Origin: Pseudolactococcus reticulitermitis | GTDB lineage: Bacteria > Bacillota > Bacilli > Lactobacillales > Streptococcaceae | Direction of reading: 5' to 3' | Assembly: GCF_002260845.1 (NCBI RefSeq) | Contig: NZ_BEDT01000002.1 | Span: 186,001 to 250,000, forward strand | DNA length: 64,000 bases | Shown here: in pieces, positions 54,765-63,204 of the stretch | Layout of the letters: each line of letters begins with the position of its first letter | Position numbering within the stretch: the first letter of the stretch is position 1 | Notes under the pieces: generated by a model | What the model saw: only the letters and a program-made list of their open reading frames with translations | Database searches by the model: none | Told to the model about the DNA's origin: nothing | Position numbers and translations under genes: made by a program

Positions 54765-55186
54765 CAGCGAAACAACTGGCTTTAAGGGGGAATATCTTCG
54801 GCACGATAGGTGGGATATTTTTACTAAGGGATAGTATTGCTAACTTAATCGCAGCCAAGAGTCTTGTTGCTGAAGGCTATACAGAAAAATCTTTTTTGCT
54901 GATTTATATGACAGGGCTTATCATAGGGATGCTGGTTTTGACTGTTGTTCAGGTGCTGACTTGGATAGCGTATACTAAGATTGGCAAGTCAACTGAAAGA
55001 CGTTGGCAACTTTTTTTGTTGATTATCGGTATTCTTCTAATCATAGAGGCACTATTTGGCTTGATGCTAACTGTGCTGACGGCTGGTTTTTTGTCTGCTC
55101 TATTAGGGAATCTATTACACATTATTCAGTCTATTTTCTTTATCCTGACTTTTGCTTTGAAGGATAAAAATGTCGCACGTAACTAA
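54761..55186 (+). CDS. small four-helix membrane protein, copy A
   Basis: This 141-residue membrane protein has four hydrophobic helices and a basic end (ALKDKNVARN). It shares with the next gene the start (KQLAL-GNI-GTI), the TWIAYTKIGK / [10 protein letters not shown] segment, and [11 protein letters not shown] / [11 protein letters not shown]. The two ATGs have the same surroundings (aaattaggagagagaaatga), so a tandem duplication is clear. Family unknown. Confidence 0.75.
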   Translation: MTAKQLALRGNIFGTIGGIFLLRDSIANLIAAKSLVAEGYTEKSFLLIYMTGLIIGMLVLTVVQVLTWIAYTKIGKSTERRWQLFLLIIGILLIIEALFGLMLTVLTAGFLSALLGNLLHIIQSIFFILTFALKDKNVARN

Positions 55187-55202
55187 AAATTAGGAGAGAG
55201 AA

Positions 55203-55640
55203 ATGAGAACGAAACAATTAGCACTATGGGGCAATATTTTGGGCACGATTGCTGCCATCATCACGCTGTTGATTGCCTTACAAGATATTATTTTGACGGA
55301 AATGATTTATGAAGGAGCTTATATTAGCACACCTTTTGTCATTGGGCAATTGATAGGTGGTGCCATTTTGATTGTGGCGCATGTCTTCACTTGGATAGCC
55401 TATGTTAAAATTGGCAAGCCATCTGAAAAAGGCTGGAAAATATTTTTGCTTGTCATGGGGATTATTTGGGCATGTGGCGCAGCATTTGGTTTGCTAATTT
55501 CTTTTATTAGGTGGGGAGAATGGCTTGTTTTATTGGGAAATTTGTTAAACTTGACCCAGTCCATCCTATTTATCCTAACCTTTGCATTAAAGGATAAGAA
55601 ACTAGAAATTCGCAATCAGCAGTCAGAAATGATAAAATAA
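55203..55640 (+). CDS. small four-helix membrane protein, copy B
   Basis: This 145-residue paralogue of the previous gene has the same four-helix plan and conserved [16 protein letters not shown]. Its last codons (EMIK) carry the -10 of thyA, so the two genes overlap functionally. Function unknown. Confidence 0.75.
   Translation: MRTKQLALWGNILGTIAAIITLLIALQDIILTEMIYEGAYISTPFVIGQLIGGAILIVAHVFTWIAYVKIGKPSEKGWKIFLLVMGIIWACGAAFGLLISFIRWGEWLVLLGNLLNLTQSILFILTFALKDKKLEIRNQQSEMIK
55630..55638 (+). promoter_or_regulatory. extended -10 giving a leaderless thyA mRNA
   Basis: tgataaaat has the TGn extension, and its taaaat ends exactly 6 nt before ATG 55645. It lies inside the end of the upstream gene. 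Confidence 0.7.
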
Positions 55641-55644
55641 GTCT

Positions 55645-56484
55645 ATGAGAAAAGCAGATAAGATTTTTATTGACAACATCAACAACATTCTTGAACATGG
55701 TGTCTGGAGCGAGAATGCGCGTCCCAAATATAAGAGTGGCGTGACCGCGAATTCCAAGTATATCACGGGTGCTTTTGCCGAGTATGATTTGAGCAAGGGC
55801 GAGTTTCCGATTACGACGCTCCGCCCCATTGCCATCAAATCAGCCATCAAGGAGCTACTCTGGATTTATCAGGAGCAGACGAGCGACCTCGATGTTCTCG
55901 AAAACAAGTATGGTGTCAAGTACTGGAGCGAGTGGGAAGTTGGCGATTCTGGGAATATCGGTTTGCGCTATGGCGCAACGGTGAAAAAACACGATATTAT
56001 GGGTAAATTGCTAGACGGTCTGGCTAAAAATCCCTGGAACCGTCGCAACATCATCAATTTGTGGCAATATGCTGACTTTGAAGCATCGGAAGGTCTGTTG
56101 CCGTGTGCCTTCATGACCATGTTCGATGTCCGTCGTGTTGGTGACGATCTCTTTTTGGACGCGACCTTGACACAGCGTAGTAACGATATGTTGGTGGCTC
56201 ATCATATCAATGCCATGCAATATGTGGCGCTACAAATGATGATTGCCAAACACTTCGGCTGGAAAATCGGCAAGTTTTTCTACTTTGTCAATAATTTACA
56301 CATTTATGATAATCAATTTGATAATGCAAGAGAACTCTTATCGCGGACACCGTCTGAGAAAAATCCAATCCTCAAACTGAATGTACCAGACGGGACGGAT
56401 TTCTTTGACATCAAGCCTGAAGATTTTGAATTGGTCGATTATGAACCCGTCAAACCACAATTAACATTTGATTTAGCGATTTAA
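55645..56484 (+). CDS. thyA: thymidylate synthase
   Basis: This 279-residue enzyme methylates dUMP using methylene-THF. It has [39 protein letters not shown] and the nucleophile Cys in [34 protein letters not shown] and [15 protein letters not shown] follow. The divergent active-site loop LLPCAF (not LPPCH) and the length fit the lactococcal-type ThyA. The start is at the predicted transcription start, without a ribosome binding site. Confidence 0.95.
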   Translation: MRKADKIFIDNINNILEHGVWSENARPKYKSGVTANSKYITGAFAEYDLSKGEFPITTLRPIAIKSAIKELLWIYQEQTSDLDVLENKYGVKYWSEWEVGDSGNIGLRYGATVKKHDIMGKLLDGLAKNPWNRRNIINLWQYADFEASEGLLPCAFMTMFDVRRVGDDLFLDATLTQRSNDMLVAHHINAMQYVALQMMIAKHFGWKIGKFFYFVNNLHIYDNQFDNARELLSRTPSEKNPILKLNVPDGTDFFDIKPEDFELVDYEPVKPQLTFDLAI

Positions 56485-56516
56485 CTGTCAACGACATATC
56501 TAGGTCGTGACTCGAG

Positions 56517-56537
56517 CACGTTTTTAACGTGTTTTTT
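56517..56537 (+). terminator. thyA terminator
   Basis: The stem cacgtt / aacgtg with a 3-nt loop is followed by six Ts; a second small hairpin (acgac / gtcgt) lies just upstream. Confidence 0.8.
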
Positions 56538-56569
56538 CTTGAAATTTGACTGAGGATAGACTGCCTATT

Positions 56570-57376
56570 ATGGATATTGTAAGAACGAAACTAGCGGATA
56601 CAGCGCTAGCACCACAGATGTCGGAAGCCCATCTGCTCATGGATGCTTGTCTTTTAGCAGGAGAAATTCTCATGGCTAATGGTTCTGAAATCACGCGAGT
56701 GGAAGATGTCATTTTGCGGCTTGGTCGTGCAGCTGGTATTGAAAAAATACAGGTTTACGCCCTTTTGAATGCCATTACGGTTAGTTTTCCAGACCAAGGC
56801 TTGACGCAAATGCGTGCCATTCCACCTAGAATTCAGACCATGGACATGGAGAAAATTGTCGCGGTGAATGACTTGACCCGTCAGTTCACCGCTGAAAAAA
56901 TCGCCTTAGCTGATTTGCATGCTTGTCTTGAAAAGATTGATGAGACCATTCCGACCTTTCCAGTTTGGCTACAAATTTTAGCAGCAACGTCGGTGTCAGT
57001 GCCTTTGATGGTGATGCTGACGAAAACGGCAGCGCCGATTAATCTCTTTTTGACTGCTGTGACTTCTTGTATCGCCTACACGATTTATCTGGGAATTCGA
57101 ACTCGCTTTAATATGCGGTATTTTGCTTTATTTGTCGCGAGCGTGATGATTTCTTTGATGATGCTCGTCTGTTCGCACCTTCTTAAAGCACCTTTTAATC
57201 CAGATATTGTCATTGTCGGGGCTGTCATGCCGTTTGTGCCGGGCGTTGCCTTGACCAATGCTGTCCGAGAAATCATGGCTGGAAATTTGATTTCAGGACA
57301 GGGGCGGATGATTGAAGCGCTTTTGTCCGCAGCATCAGTTGGGCTAGGCATTGCCCTGCTGTCATTTTTCTATTAA
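56570..57376 (+). CDS. ThrE-type threonine/serine exporter family protein, N-terminal half
   Basis: This 268-residue protein has the DUF1212 start MDACLLAGEILMANGSEITRVEDVILRLG-like region (soluble, about residues 20-110). Membrane helices follow (about 135-160, 162-178, 184-203, 210-228 and 245-265). The pair with the next gene matches ThrE_2-type two-component exporters. I chose ATG 56570; a TTG 8 codons earlier is in frame. Neither has a good ribosome binding site. Substrate unproven. Confidence 0.85.
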   Translation: MDIVRTKLADTALAPQMSEAHLLMDACLLAGEILMANGSEITRVEDVILRLGRAAGIEKIQVYALLNAITVSFPDQGLTQMRAIPPRIQTMDMEKIVAVNDLTRQFTAEKIALADLHACLEKIDETIPTFPVWLQILAATSVSVPLMVMLTKTAAPINLFLTAVTSCIAYTIYLGIRTRFNMRYFALFVASVMISLMMLVCSHLLKAPFNPDIVIVGAVMPFVPGVALTNAVREIMAGNLISGQGRMIEALLSAASVGLGIALLSFFY

Positions 57377-57388
57377 AGAGGGGGCGTC

Positions 57389-57868
57389 ATGGTCATTTTT
57401 CTTAATCTGATCGGTCAAACGATTTTGGCTTATATCAGTGTGTTTGCTTTTGGCATCATGCTTAATATCCCTAGAAGAACCTTAAATCGTGCAGGACTTG
57501 TCGGCGGGAGCGCTTGGCTGGTTTATGAGCTTGTCCTTGTCTTGACCCAGAAGCTTCTGGATAAGAATTGGCGGATTGTGCTAGGGACTTTGCTCGCCAG
57601 CCTTGTGATTGGTGTCATGAGTTTAACCATGAGCCGTGCGCAAAAAGTGCCTGTTTTGATTTATAATATTCCGGGGATTTTTCCTTTAGTACCCGGGGCG
57701 CAAGCCTATCAGGTGGTTAGAAATTTAGTGGCTGGCAATCGTGAAGTCGCCAGACAAAATTTTGAACTGCTGGTGATTATTGCTGGCGCTATTGTGATTG
57801 GCTTTTGGCTTGCTGAATTAATTAATCGTTTGCGGTCTATTGATACATCATCTCGGCGTCTGACTTAG
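57389..57868 (+). CDS. ThrE-type exporter family protein, small subunit (DUF3815)
   Basis: This 159-residue membrane protein has four to five helices and the VPLIYNIPGIFPLVPGAQAY-like segment (VLIYNIPGIFPLVPGAQAYQ) of the DUF3815 family. It follows the larger subunit by 12 nt with ribosome binding site aaagaggggg. The two halves together make one exporter-like unit. Confidence 0.85.
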   Translation: MVIFLNLIGQTILAYISVFAFGIMLNIPRRTLNRAGLVGGSAWLVYELVLVLTQKLLDKNWRIVLGTLLASLVIGVMSLTMSRAQKVPVLIYNIPGIFPLVPGAQAYQVVRNLVAGNREVARQNFELLVIIAGAIVIGFWLAELINRLRSIDTSSRRLT

Positions 57869-57895
57869 GTCGGGCGTTTTTTGGTGATTTGCACG

Positions 57896-58093
57896 AGCAG
57901 TAGCAAATTGTTGTATTAGCAGTAGCAAATTGTTGTACTAGCGATAGCAAATTGTTGTATTAGCGATAGCAAATTTTTGTATTAGCGATAGCAAATTTTT
58001 GTATTAGCGATAGCGATTTTTTGTATTAGCGATAGCAATTTTTTGGATTAGCGATAGCAAATTTTTGTATTAGCAGTAGCCAAATTTAGGATA
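57896..58093. repeat. nine tandem copies of a 22-bp repeat
   Basis: Units start at 57896 and repeat every 22 bp to 58093 (9 x 22 = 198). The core is agc(g/a)(a/g)tagcaaat, then ttttgtatt (with variants). Copies 4, 5 and 8 are identical. The unit is not a multiple of three, is not palindromic and carries no ORF. A partial tenth unit follows. It occupies the 360-bp gap between the exporter and the methyltransferase-like operon. Confidence 0.95.
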
Positions 58094-58230
58094 AGCGATG
58101 GTCAAGAAAATAAAGGGCATTAAAAAAACTGAATACCGAAATTAAAAAAAAGAAAGTCTGAGATGTGATTTGGCGGTTAAAATAATAACAAGCAATAGCT
58201 AACAACATCAATTTTTAGGAGGATTTGACA

Positions 58231-59232
58231 ATGTCAGAAAAGAGAGCAAGATTTCAAGCCGTTTTAGACGGTCAAGCAGTTGATCGCATACCAACCGGTT
58301 TTTGGTACCATTTTTTCAAAGATGAGCTGGTTGAGGCGACCGGTCAAGCTGATTTAATCGCTGATAATGTCAGCGGGCATCAAAAGTTCATCTCAGCCTT
58401 TGCGCCAGATTTTATCAAACTCATGAGCGATGGCTATTTTCGCTATCCGAATGCCTCAAACTGGCGCACGGCAAGCGATACAGAGTTGCTAGCAGTCACC
58501 ACGATCGGTCAGGACCATGTCTGGCTAACAGAGCAAGTCGCCCTCGTCAAAGCCCAGCACGCGCAATTTAGTGAAGCTATTTTCTCTTTTTATAATCTCT
58601 TTGCACCCGCGACCTACCTCAAAATTGCCTTGGGCGGAGATGATCAGTTGGTTCATTTTGTCAATGGTCACAGTGAACAAGCGGTCGGACATATTTTTGA
58701 CATCGTCAGCCATGACATCGCAACTTTAGCAGCAGCGATTATCAAACAGGGGGGTGCTGACGGGATTTATTATAGTACACAAAACATCCAAAGCACAAGC
58801 GAGGAAATAATCTTCAATCACTTGATCAAACCGAGTGATGTTACCGTCTTAAAAGCAGCCAAAGCAGCGGGTGGGACTAACATTTTACATATTTGTGGCT
58901 ATGAGGGCGCCAGCAATCGCCTGACGGATTTCTCAGACTATCCTGCAGACATTGTCAATTGGGCGACTGCTGTTGAAGGCGTTAGCTTAGCGCAAGGCCG
59001 AGCGATTTTCCCAACACAAGTTCTGCTTGGTGGTTTTGGTAACACGACAAAAGATGTCCTTTATCGCGGCACAACAGCTGATATTGCAGCAGCAACCCAA
59101 GCAATTATCACTGATTTCGGTGATGATACCCGTTTCTTAATCGGTGCGGATTGCACCGTGCCACGCGATATTGACCTAAAACATCTGGAAGCTGCGAGAA
59201 AAGCCGCAGTCAGACAACCGATTACCGTTTAA
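58231..59232 (+). CDS. URO-D fold protein with a zinc methyltransferase motif (MtaA/CmuA-like)
   Basis: This 333-residue protein has the URO-D superfamily start RIPTGFWYHFFKDELVEATG. It keeps the metal-site pattern of MtaA/MetE-type methyltransferases: His220 and Cys222 in ILHICGYEG, and Cys308 in GADCTVP. These residues are not part of uroporphyrinogen decarboxylase chemistry, so a zinc-dependent methyl-group transferase is more likely than a decarboxylase. No haem genes are nearby. ATG 58231 has ribosome binding site aggagg. It heads an operon with an amino-acid importer. Confidence 0.8.
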   Translation: MSEKRARFQAVLDGQAVDRIPTGFWYHFFKDELVEATGQADLIADNVSGHQKFISAFAPDFIKLMSDGYFRYPNASNWRTASDTELLAVTTIGQDHVWLTEQVALVKAQHAQFSEAIFSFYNLFAPATYLKIALGGDDQLVHFVNGHSEQAVGHIFDIVSHDIATLAAAIIKQGGADGIYYSTQNIQSTSEEIIFNHLIKPSDVTVLKAAKAAGGTNILHICGYEGASNRLTDFSDYPADIVNWATAVEGVSLAQGRAIFPTQVLLGGFGNTTKDVLYRGTTADIAAATQAIITDFGDDTRFLIGADCTVPRDIDLKHLEAARKAAVRQPITV

Positions 59233-59266
59233 TGAGACGGTAAGTTTTATCAAAAGGAGTAAGACC

Positions 59267-60148
59267 ATGAGCCAATTCTATCAAAATAAAAAAGTCCTAA
59301 TCGGCGCAGCAGTCGTCATCGTCGCCGGTGCGATTGTCGCCGTGAGAACGGTGCAAAGCAAAAAATTACCCACCATAGGTGCCAAGGCAAAAGTTGAGAA
59401 AGTTCTTCAAGTCGCCCACACGCAAAGTTACAAGCCTTACGATTTTGTCAATGACAAAGGCGAATCAGATGGCTTTGAAGTCCAAGTTTTAAAAGCAGTA
59501 GACAAAAAATTGCCGGATTATCAATTCAACTATAACCCGACAAGTGATGAAGATTTGCTGATTGGCTTGGAGTCTGGCAAGTATGACATCGGCACCAAAG
59601 GTGCTTGGAAAACGCCAGAACGTGAGCAGAAATTCATCATTCCAGAGGAAAAAATCGCAGCATCCGTCATCGGTCTGACCTTCCGGACAGCAGACAAAGC
59701 CAAATATAGCAATCTGGAAGACTTTGCCAAAGCAAACGGTAAACTGATTCCAATCAGCCCGCAAAACGCCCAATATAAGGTTATTGAAGATTTCAACGCT
59801 GCCAATCCTAAGACGCCGATTAAGTTAGATGCAGCCGATCAATTTACGATTAGTGATGCCTACGCTTGGCTGTTAGAAGGCCGTTACGATGGGTTCTTCG
59901 ACATTAAACTGAGCTTTGATAATTCAGTCCTTGCAGCTGACGGGCCTTATCATGACTATGCCAACAAGTTGTCTTATGTGCCTTATAAAGGGATTCCGAC
60001 GTATCCGATTATCCATAAAAATGCGACAAATGAGGCTTTTGCCAAAGCTTATGACAAAGCGATAAAAGAACTCGAGGCTGATGGGACGTTGACGAAACTG
60101 TCCAATAAGTATTTCGGTGAGGATGTCTTTTCCTACATAAAGGACTAG
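59267..60148 (+). CDS. amino-acid ABC transporter substrate-binding protein (membrane-anchored)
   Basis: This 293-residue protein has an N-terminal membrane helix (VLIGAAVVIVAGAIVAV) without a lipobox Cys, so it is held by an uncleaved or non-lipid signal. Its solute-binding domain has AHTQSYKPYDFVNDKGESDG, FEVQVLKAVDKKL and LTKLSNKYFGEDVF. It fits the polar-amino-acid family (cystine/glutamine-like). The neighbours give permeases and ATPase; substrate unknown. Confidence 0.9.
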   Translation: MSQFYQNKKVLIGAAVVIVAGAIVAVRTVQSKKLPTIGAKAKVEKVLQVAHTQSYKPYDFVNDKGESDGFEVQVLKAVDKKLPDYQFNYNPTSDEDLLIGLESGKYDIGTKGAWKTPEREQKFIIPEEKIAASVIGLTFRTADKAKYSNLEDFAKANGKLIPISPQNAQYKVIEDFNAANPKTPIKLDAADQFTISDAYAWLLEGRYDGFFDIKLSFDNSVLAADGPYHDYANKLSYVPYKGIPTYPIIHKNATNEAFAKAYDKAIKELEADGTLTKLSNKYFGEDVFSYIKD

Positions 60149-60169
60149 CTTGCCCGTGAGGTAAACCCT

Positions 60170-60883
60170 ATGATTCCATTTCATTTAGAACGTGTCTGGT
60201 CAGTTTTACCAGATATTCTCGCAAAAATGCCTAAAACGCTAGAAATCGTTGTTTTGACTGCGATTTTAGGGTCACTTTTAGGGCTTATTTTGGCAAAATG
60301 GCACTTGCAAACAGGTAGTGTCAAGAGCAAAATAGCGCAGTCCTATATTTCGGCCATGCGCTGTACCCCACCGATTGTCCTCATTTTTTTGGTCTTCTAT
60401 GCCTTTCCGAAATTGATTGAGCACATCTTTTTGGTGGACATCAATGGCTGGCCCAAGTCTGTGTTTGTGATGAGTGCGCTCGTCCTCTTGTTTTCTGCCA
60501 ATATCGCCGTGACTTTTGAAGCAGCCTACTTGGCGATTCCTAAAGGACAGACGGAGGCAGGTTTGGTGAGTGGTTTATCTGAGACCAGAACGTTTTTTAG
60601 AATCATACTACCTCAGGCTCTAGTCGTGGCGCTGCCCAATATTGCCAATAATTTATTGACCTTGCTTAAAGAAGGCTCATTGGCTTATATGATTGGCTAT
60701 GTTGACATTATGGGGCAGGCGCAGAACATCATTTCCAGAAATTTGGGCAATTTTGGCTTAGAGACTTATGTAGCAGTGACCTTGGTTTATTGGGCAGTCG
60801 CCCTAATCATAGAAGGCGGCAGTCTTCAGCTTGAAAAAGGATTGAGTCGACATAAAGGAAAAAGAATGGAGGGACAAGCATAA
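60170..60883 (+). CDS. amino-acid ABC transporter permease, subunit 1
   Basis: This 237-residue permease has five hydrophobic helices and the EAA-like cytoplasmic loop (AYLAIPKGQTEAGLVSGLSE, then [19 protein letters not shown]). CTPPIVLIFLVFYAFPKL is typical for the HisM family. It starts 22 nt after the binding-protein stop and overlaps the next permease by 1 base. Confidence 0.92.
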   Translation: MIPFHLERVWSVLPDILAKMPKTLEIVVLTAILGSLLGLILAKWHLQTGSVKSKIAQSYISAMRCTPPIVLIFLVFYAFPKLIEHIFLVDINGWPKSVFVMSALVLLFSANIAVTFEAAYLAIPKGQTEAGLVSGLSETRTFFRIILPQALVVALPNIANNLLTLLKEGSLAYMIGYVDIMGQAQNIISRNLGNFGLETYVAVTLVYWAVALIIEGGSLQLEKGLSRHKGKRMEGQA

Positions 60884-61653
60884 TGGCAATAGAGTATTTA
60901 ATCGCAACCTTTATCGAAAGTTTAAAAGGCGTCCCAACGACACTGTTTATCACCTTCTTTGCCTTGATTGTGGCGCTACCCTTGGGCTTATTTTTAGCCA
61001 TCGCACGGCTCAAAAAAATCCCAGTCCTCAGCCAACTCGCGCGACTGTATACCTTGGTGATTCGAGGGACGCCGCTGATTCTTCTGATTTTACTCTTTTA
61101 CAGCTTTGTCCCAAGTTTTCTCAATGCTTTTTTCAAATCGCATGATATTGCCATTGATATTTTTAAGGTCAATCCACTCTTTTACGCCTGCACCGTCTTT
61201 TTACTGGTTGCCATTGCAGCAGTCGCTGAAATTTTTCGGTCAGCCTTGCTCGCTGTTGATGGTGGACAGTTCGAAGCGGGAAAGGTGGCAAATCTGTCAA
61301 GTTTTCATATTTATGCGCGGATTATTTTACCGCAGGCCTTGGTTTCGAGTCTGCCTAACTTGTGTAATCTCGCGATTACGCTTGTCAAAGGGACATCGCT
61401 TGTGTTTGTCATGACCGTGAAAGACATCACCGCCATTGCCAAAATTCAGGCCAGCTATGGCTATAACTATGCAGAAAGCTATCTGGTGATTTTCGCCATC
61501 TACATTTTGGTGTGTACTGGGATTCAGGTCATTTTCAAAAAGCTAGCCGTCGCTGTCGCCCTCGACAGACGCATGCCCCCAAAAAAGTTGGCAAGTTCGA
61601 GCGTTGAAGCAGTCGCGCTTAAGAAAGGAGTTTTATATGCTGAACATTCGTAG
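60883..61653 (+). CDS. amino-acid ABC transporter permease, subunit 2
   Basis: This 256-residue permease has the same plan: [20 protein letters not shown], then [15 protein letters not shown] and the EAA loop ([39 protein letters not shown]). It overlaps the ATPase gene by 17 bases. Two different permeases make a heteromeric channel. Confidence 0.92.
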   Translation: MAIEYLIATFIESLKGVPTTLFITFFALIVALPLGLFLAIARLKKIPVLSQLARLYTLVIRGTPLILLILLFYSFVPSFLNAFFKSHDIAIDIFKVNPLFYACTVFLLVAIAAVAEIFRSALLAVDGGQFEAGKVANLSSFHIYARIILPQALVSSLPNLCNLAITLVKGTSLVFVMTVKDITAIAKIQASYGYNYAESYLVIFAIYILVCTGIQVIFKKLAVAVALDRRMPPKKLASSSVEAVALKKGVLYAEHS

Positions 61654-62380
61654 CTTGCGCAAGCAATTTGGCAGTCATGAGGTTTTGCGAGGGATTGATT
61701 TGACGGTCAACCAAGGGGATGTCGTCGTGATTTTGGGACCTTCGGGATCGGGCAAGACGACCCTTTTGCGCAGTATTAATTTTTTAGAGCCAGCGGATAC
61801 CGGCACAATTGAGCTAGACAGTGAGCTAATTGAGATTGCTACCGCCTCAAAGTCAGAGATTCGGTCGATTCGCAAGCAAACTGGCTTTGTCTTTCAAAAT
61901 TATAACCTCTTTGCCAATAAAACGGCTGAGCAAAATATCACGGAAGGTCTGATTTATGGGCTTGGTCTTTCTAAAACGGAAGCTAAAACGATTGCCCAGA
62001 ACGTTTTGGAAAAGGTGGGCTTGCGTGAGTTTGCCTACCATTATCCCAGCCAGCTTTCGGGAGGTCAGCAACAACGTGTCGGGATTGCACGCGCTATCGC
62101 AGCCGAGCCTAAAGTCCTCTTGTTTGATGAACCAACGAGTGCGTTAGACCCAGAGCTTGTCGGTGATATTTTAGCGATTATGAAGTCGCTGGCAAAAGCT
62201 GGTAAGACCATGGTGGTTGTCACACACGAAATGGGTTTTGCCAAAGAAGTGGCAAGCGAAGTCGTCTTTATGGACGGTGGCGTGATTGTCGAGCAAGGAC
62301 GACCTGAGGACATTTTCGAGTTTCCAAAGGAAGAACGCACGCAACAATTTTTGGCTAGAATATTAGGAGGAGTGTCATGA
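61637..62380 (+). CDS. amino-acid ABC transporter ATPase
   Basis: This 247-residue ATPase has Walker [21 protein letters not shown], the Q-loop [13 protein letters not shown], signature [19 protein letters not shown], Walker [20 protein letters not shown] and the H-loop [13 protein letters not shown]. Length is normal for the GlnQ/HisP family. ATG 61637 has ribosome binding site aaaggag. The SDR gene overlaps its stop. Confidence 0.95.
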   Translation: MLNIRSLRKQFGSHEVLRGIDLTVNQGDVVVILGPSGSGKTTLLRSINFLEPADTGTIELDSELIEIATASKSEIRSIRKQTGFVFQNYNLFANKTAEQNITEGLIYGLGLSKTEAKTIAQNVLEKVGLREFAYHYPSQLSGGQQQRVGIARAIAAEPKVLLFDEPTSALDPELVGDILAIMKSLAKAGKTMVVVTHEMGFAKEVASEVVFMDGGVIVEQGRPEDIFEFPKEERTQQFLARILGGVS

Positions 62381-63147
62381 GTCAAGCGTTTCAAGGTAAA
62401 AATGTTCTCGTTACAGGTGGTTCGCGTGGGATTGGTTTTGCCATTGCTAGACATTTTGCAAGCAAAGGCGCAAGAGTTGTCATAACAGCAACGCGTGAGG
62501 CAACATTGGCTCAGGCATTGTCACAGTTTCAGGCTGATGGTATCCAGACAGTCAAAGGCTTGATTTTAGATTTGGCTGACCTGCTAGATGCCACAGCAGT
62601 TTTTAATCAAGTCAGGGTCTTATTAGATGATGAGCCAGTCGATATATTGGTCAATAACGCTGGCATCTCAGTGGCAGCTAGTCTGTCAGAGATTGACTTG
62701 ACTGATATTCACCGTGTCTTTCAGGTTAATTTGGTTGCGCCTATTTTGTTAGCACAGGCTTTCGCTGCTCAATTTACAGCAAAACAGGATGAATTTGGCA
62801 GTATCATCAATATCAGCTCCATTGCCTCAAAGTTTGATGAAGACCGGAACCTCATCTATGGTGTCAGTAAGGCAGGCCTTAATAAAGCCACGAAAAATCT
62901 AGCTAAAAGTCTAGGCAAACAAGGCATCCGTGTCAATGCGATTTTACCCGGTAGCATCGATACCGATATGACACGAGAAAAGTATCGTGATCCGGCTGTT
63001 TATCAAGCCTTGGTTGACCGCTTGCCTTTGTCAAAACGTGGCACAGGTGATGACATCGCTCATCAGGCAGTCTTTTTGGCTAGTTCTGAGGCAAAATACA
63101 TCACAGGTCAATTGATTTCAGTCGATGGTGGCTGGCTCTTACAATAG
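62377..63147 (+). CDS. short-chain dehydrogenase/reductase
   Basis: This 256-residue oxidoreductase has the NAD(P) motif [40 protein letters not shown], catalytic Ser in IINISSIAS and Tyr/Lys in [13 protein letters not shown], and the C-terminal [17 protein letters not shown]. It overlaps the ATPase by 4 bases and belongs to the methyltransferase/importer operon. Substrate unknown; a role in the same pathway is inferred. Confidence 0.92.
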   Translation: MSQAFQGKNVLVTGGSRGIGFAIARHFASKGARVVITATREATLAQALSQFQADGIQTVKGLILDLADLLDATAVFNQVRVLLDDEPVDILVNNAGISVAASLSEIDLTDIHRVFQVNLVAPILLAQAFAAQFTAKQDEFGSIINISSIASKFDEDRNLIYGVSKAGLNKATKNLAKSLGKQGIRVNAILPGSIDTDMTREKYRDPAVYQALVDRLPLSKRGTGDDIAHQAVFLASSEAKYITGQLISVDGGWLLQ

Positions 63148-63161
63148 GATTTACGGACAAT

Positions 63162-63201
63162 AAAAAACAGATTAGCTCACTCCTGAGCGAATCTGTTTTT
63201 T
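63162..63201. terminator. bidirectional terminator between the SDR operon and ltaS
   Basis: The stem aaaaacagattagctc / gagcgaatctgttttt (one mismatch) with a 6-nt loop has Ts on both strands. Confidence 0.88.
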
Positions 63202-63204
63202 GAG

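Noticed and set aside
57896-58093. CRISPR array or plasmid replication origin
   Set aside because: Repeats are contiguous 22-mers without spacers, and no cas or rep gene is near; kept only as a tandem repeat.
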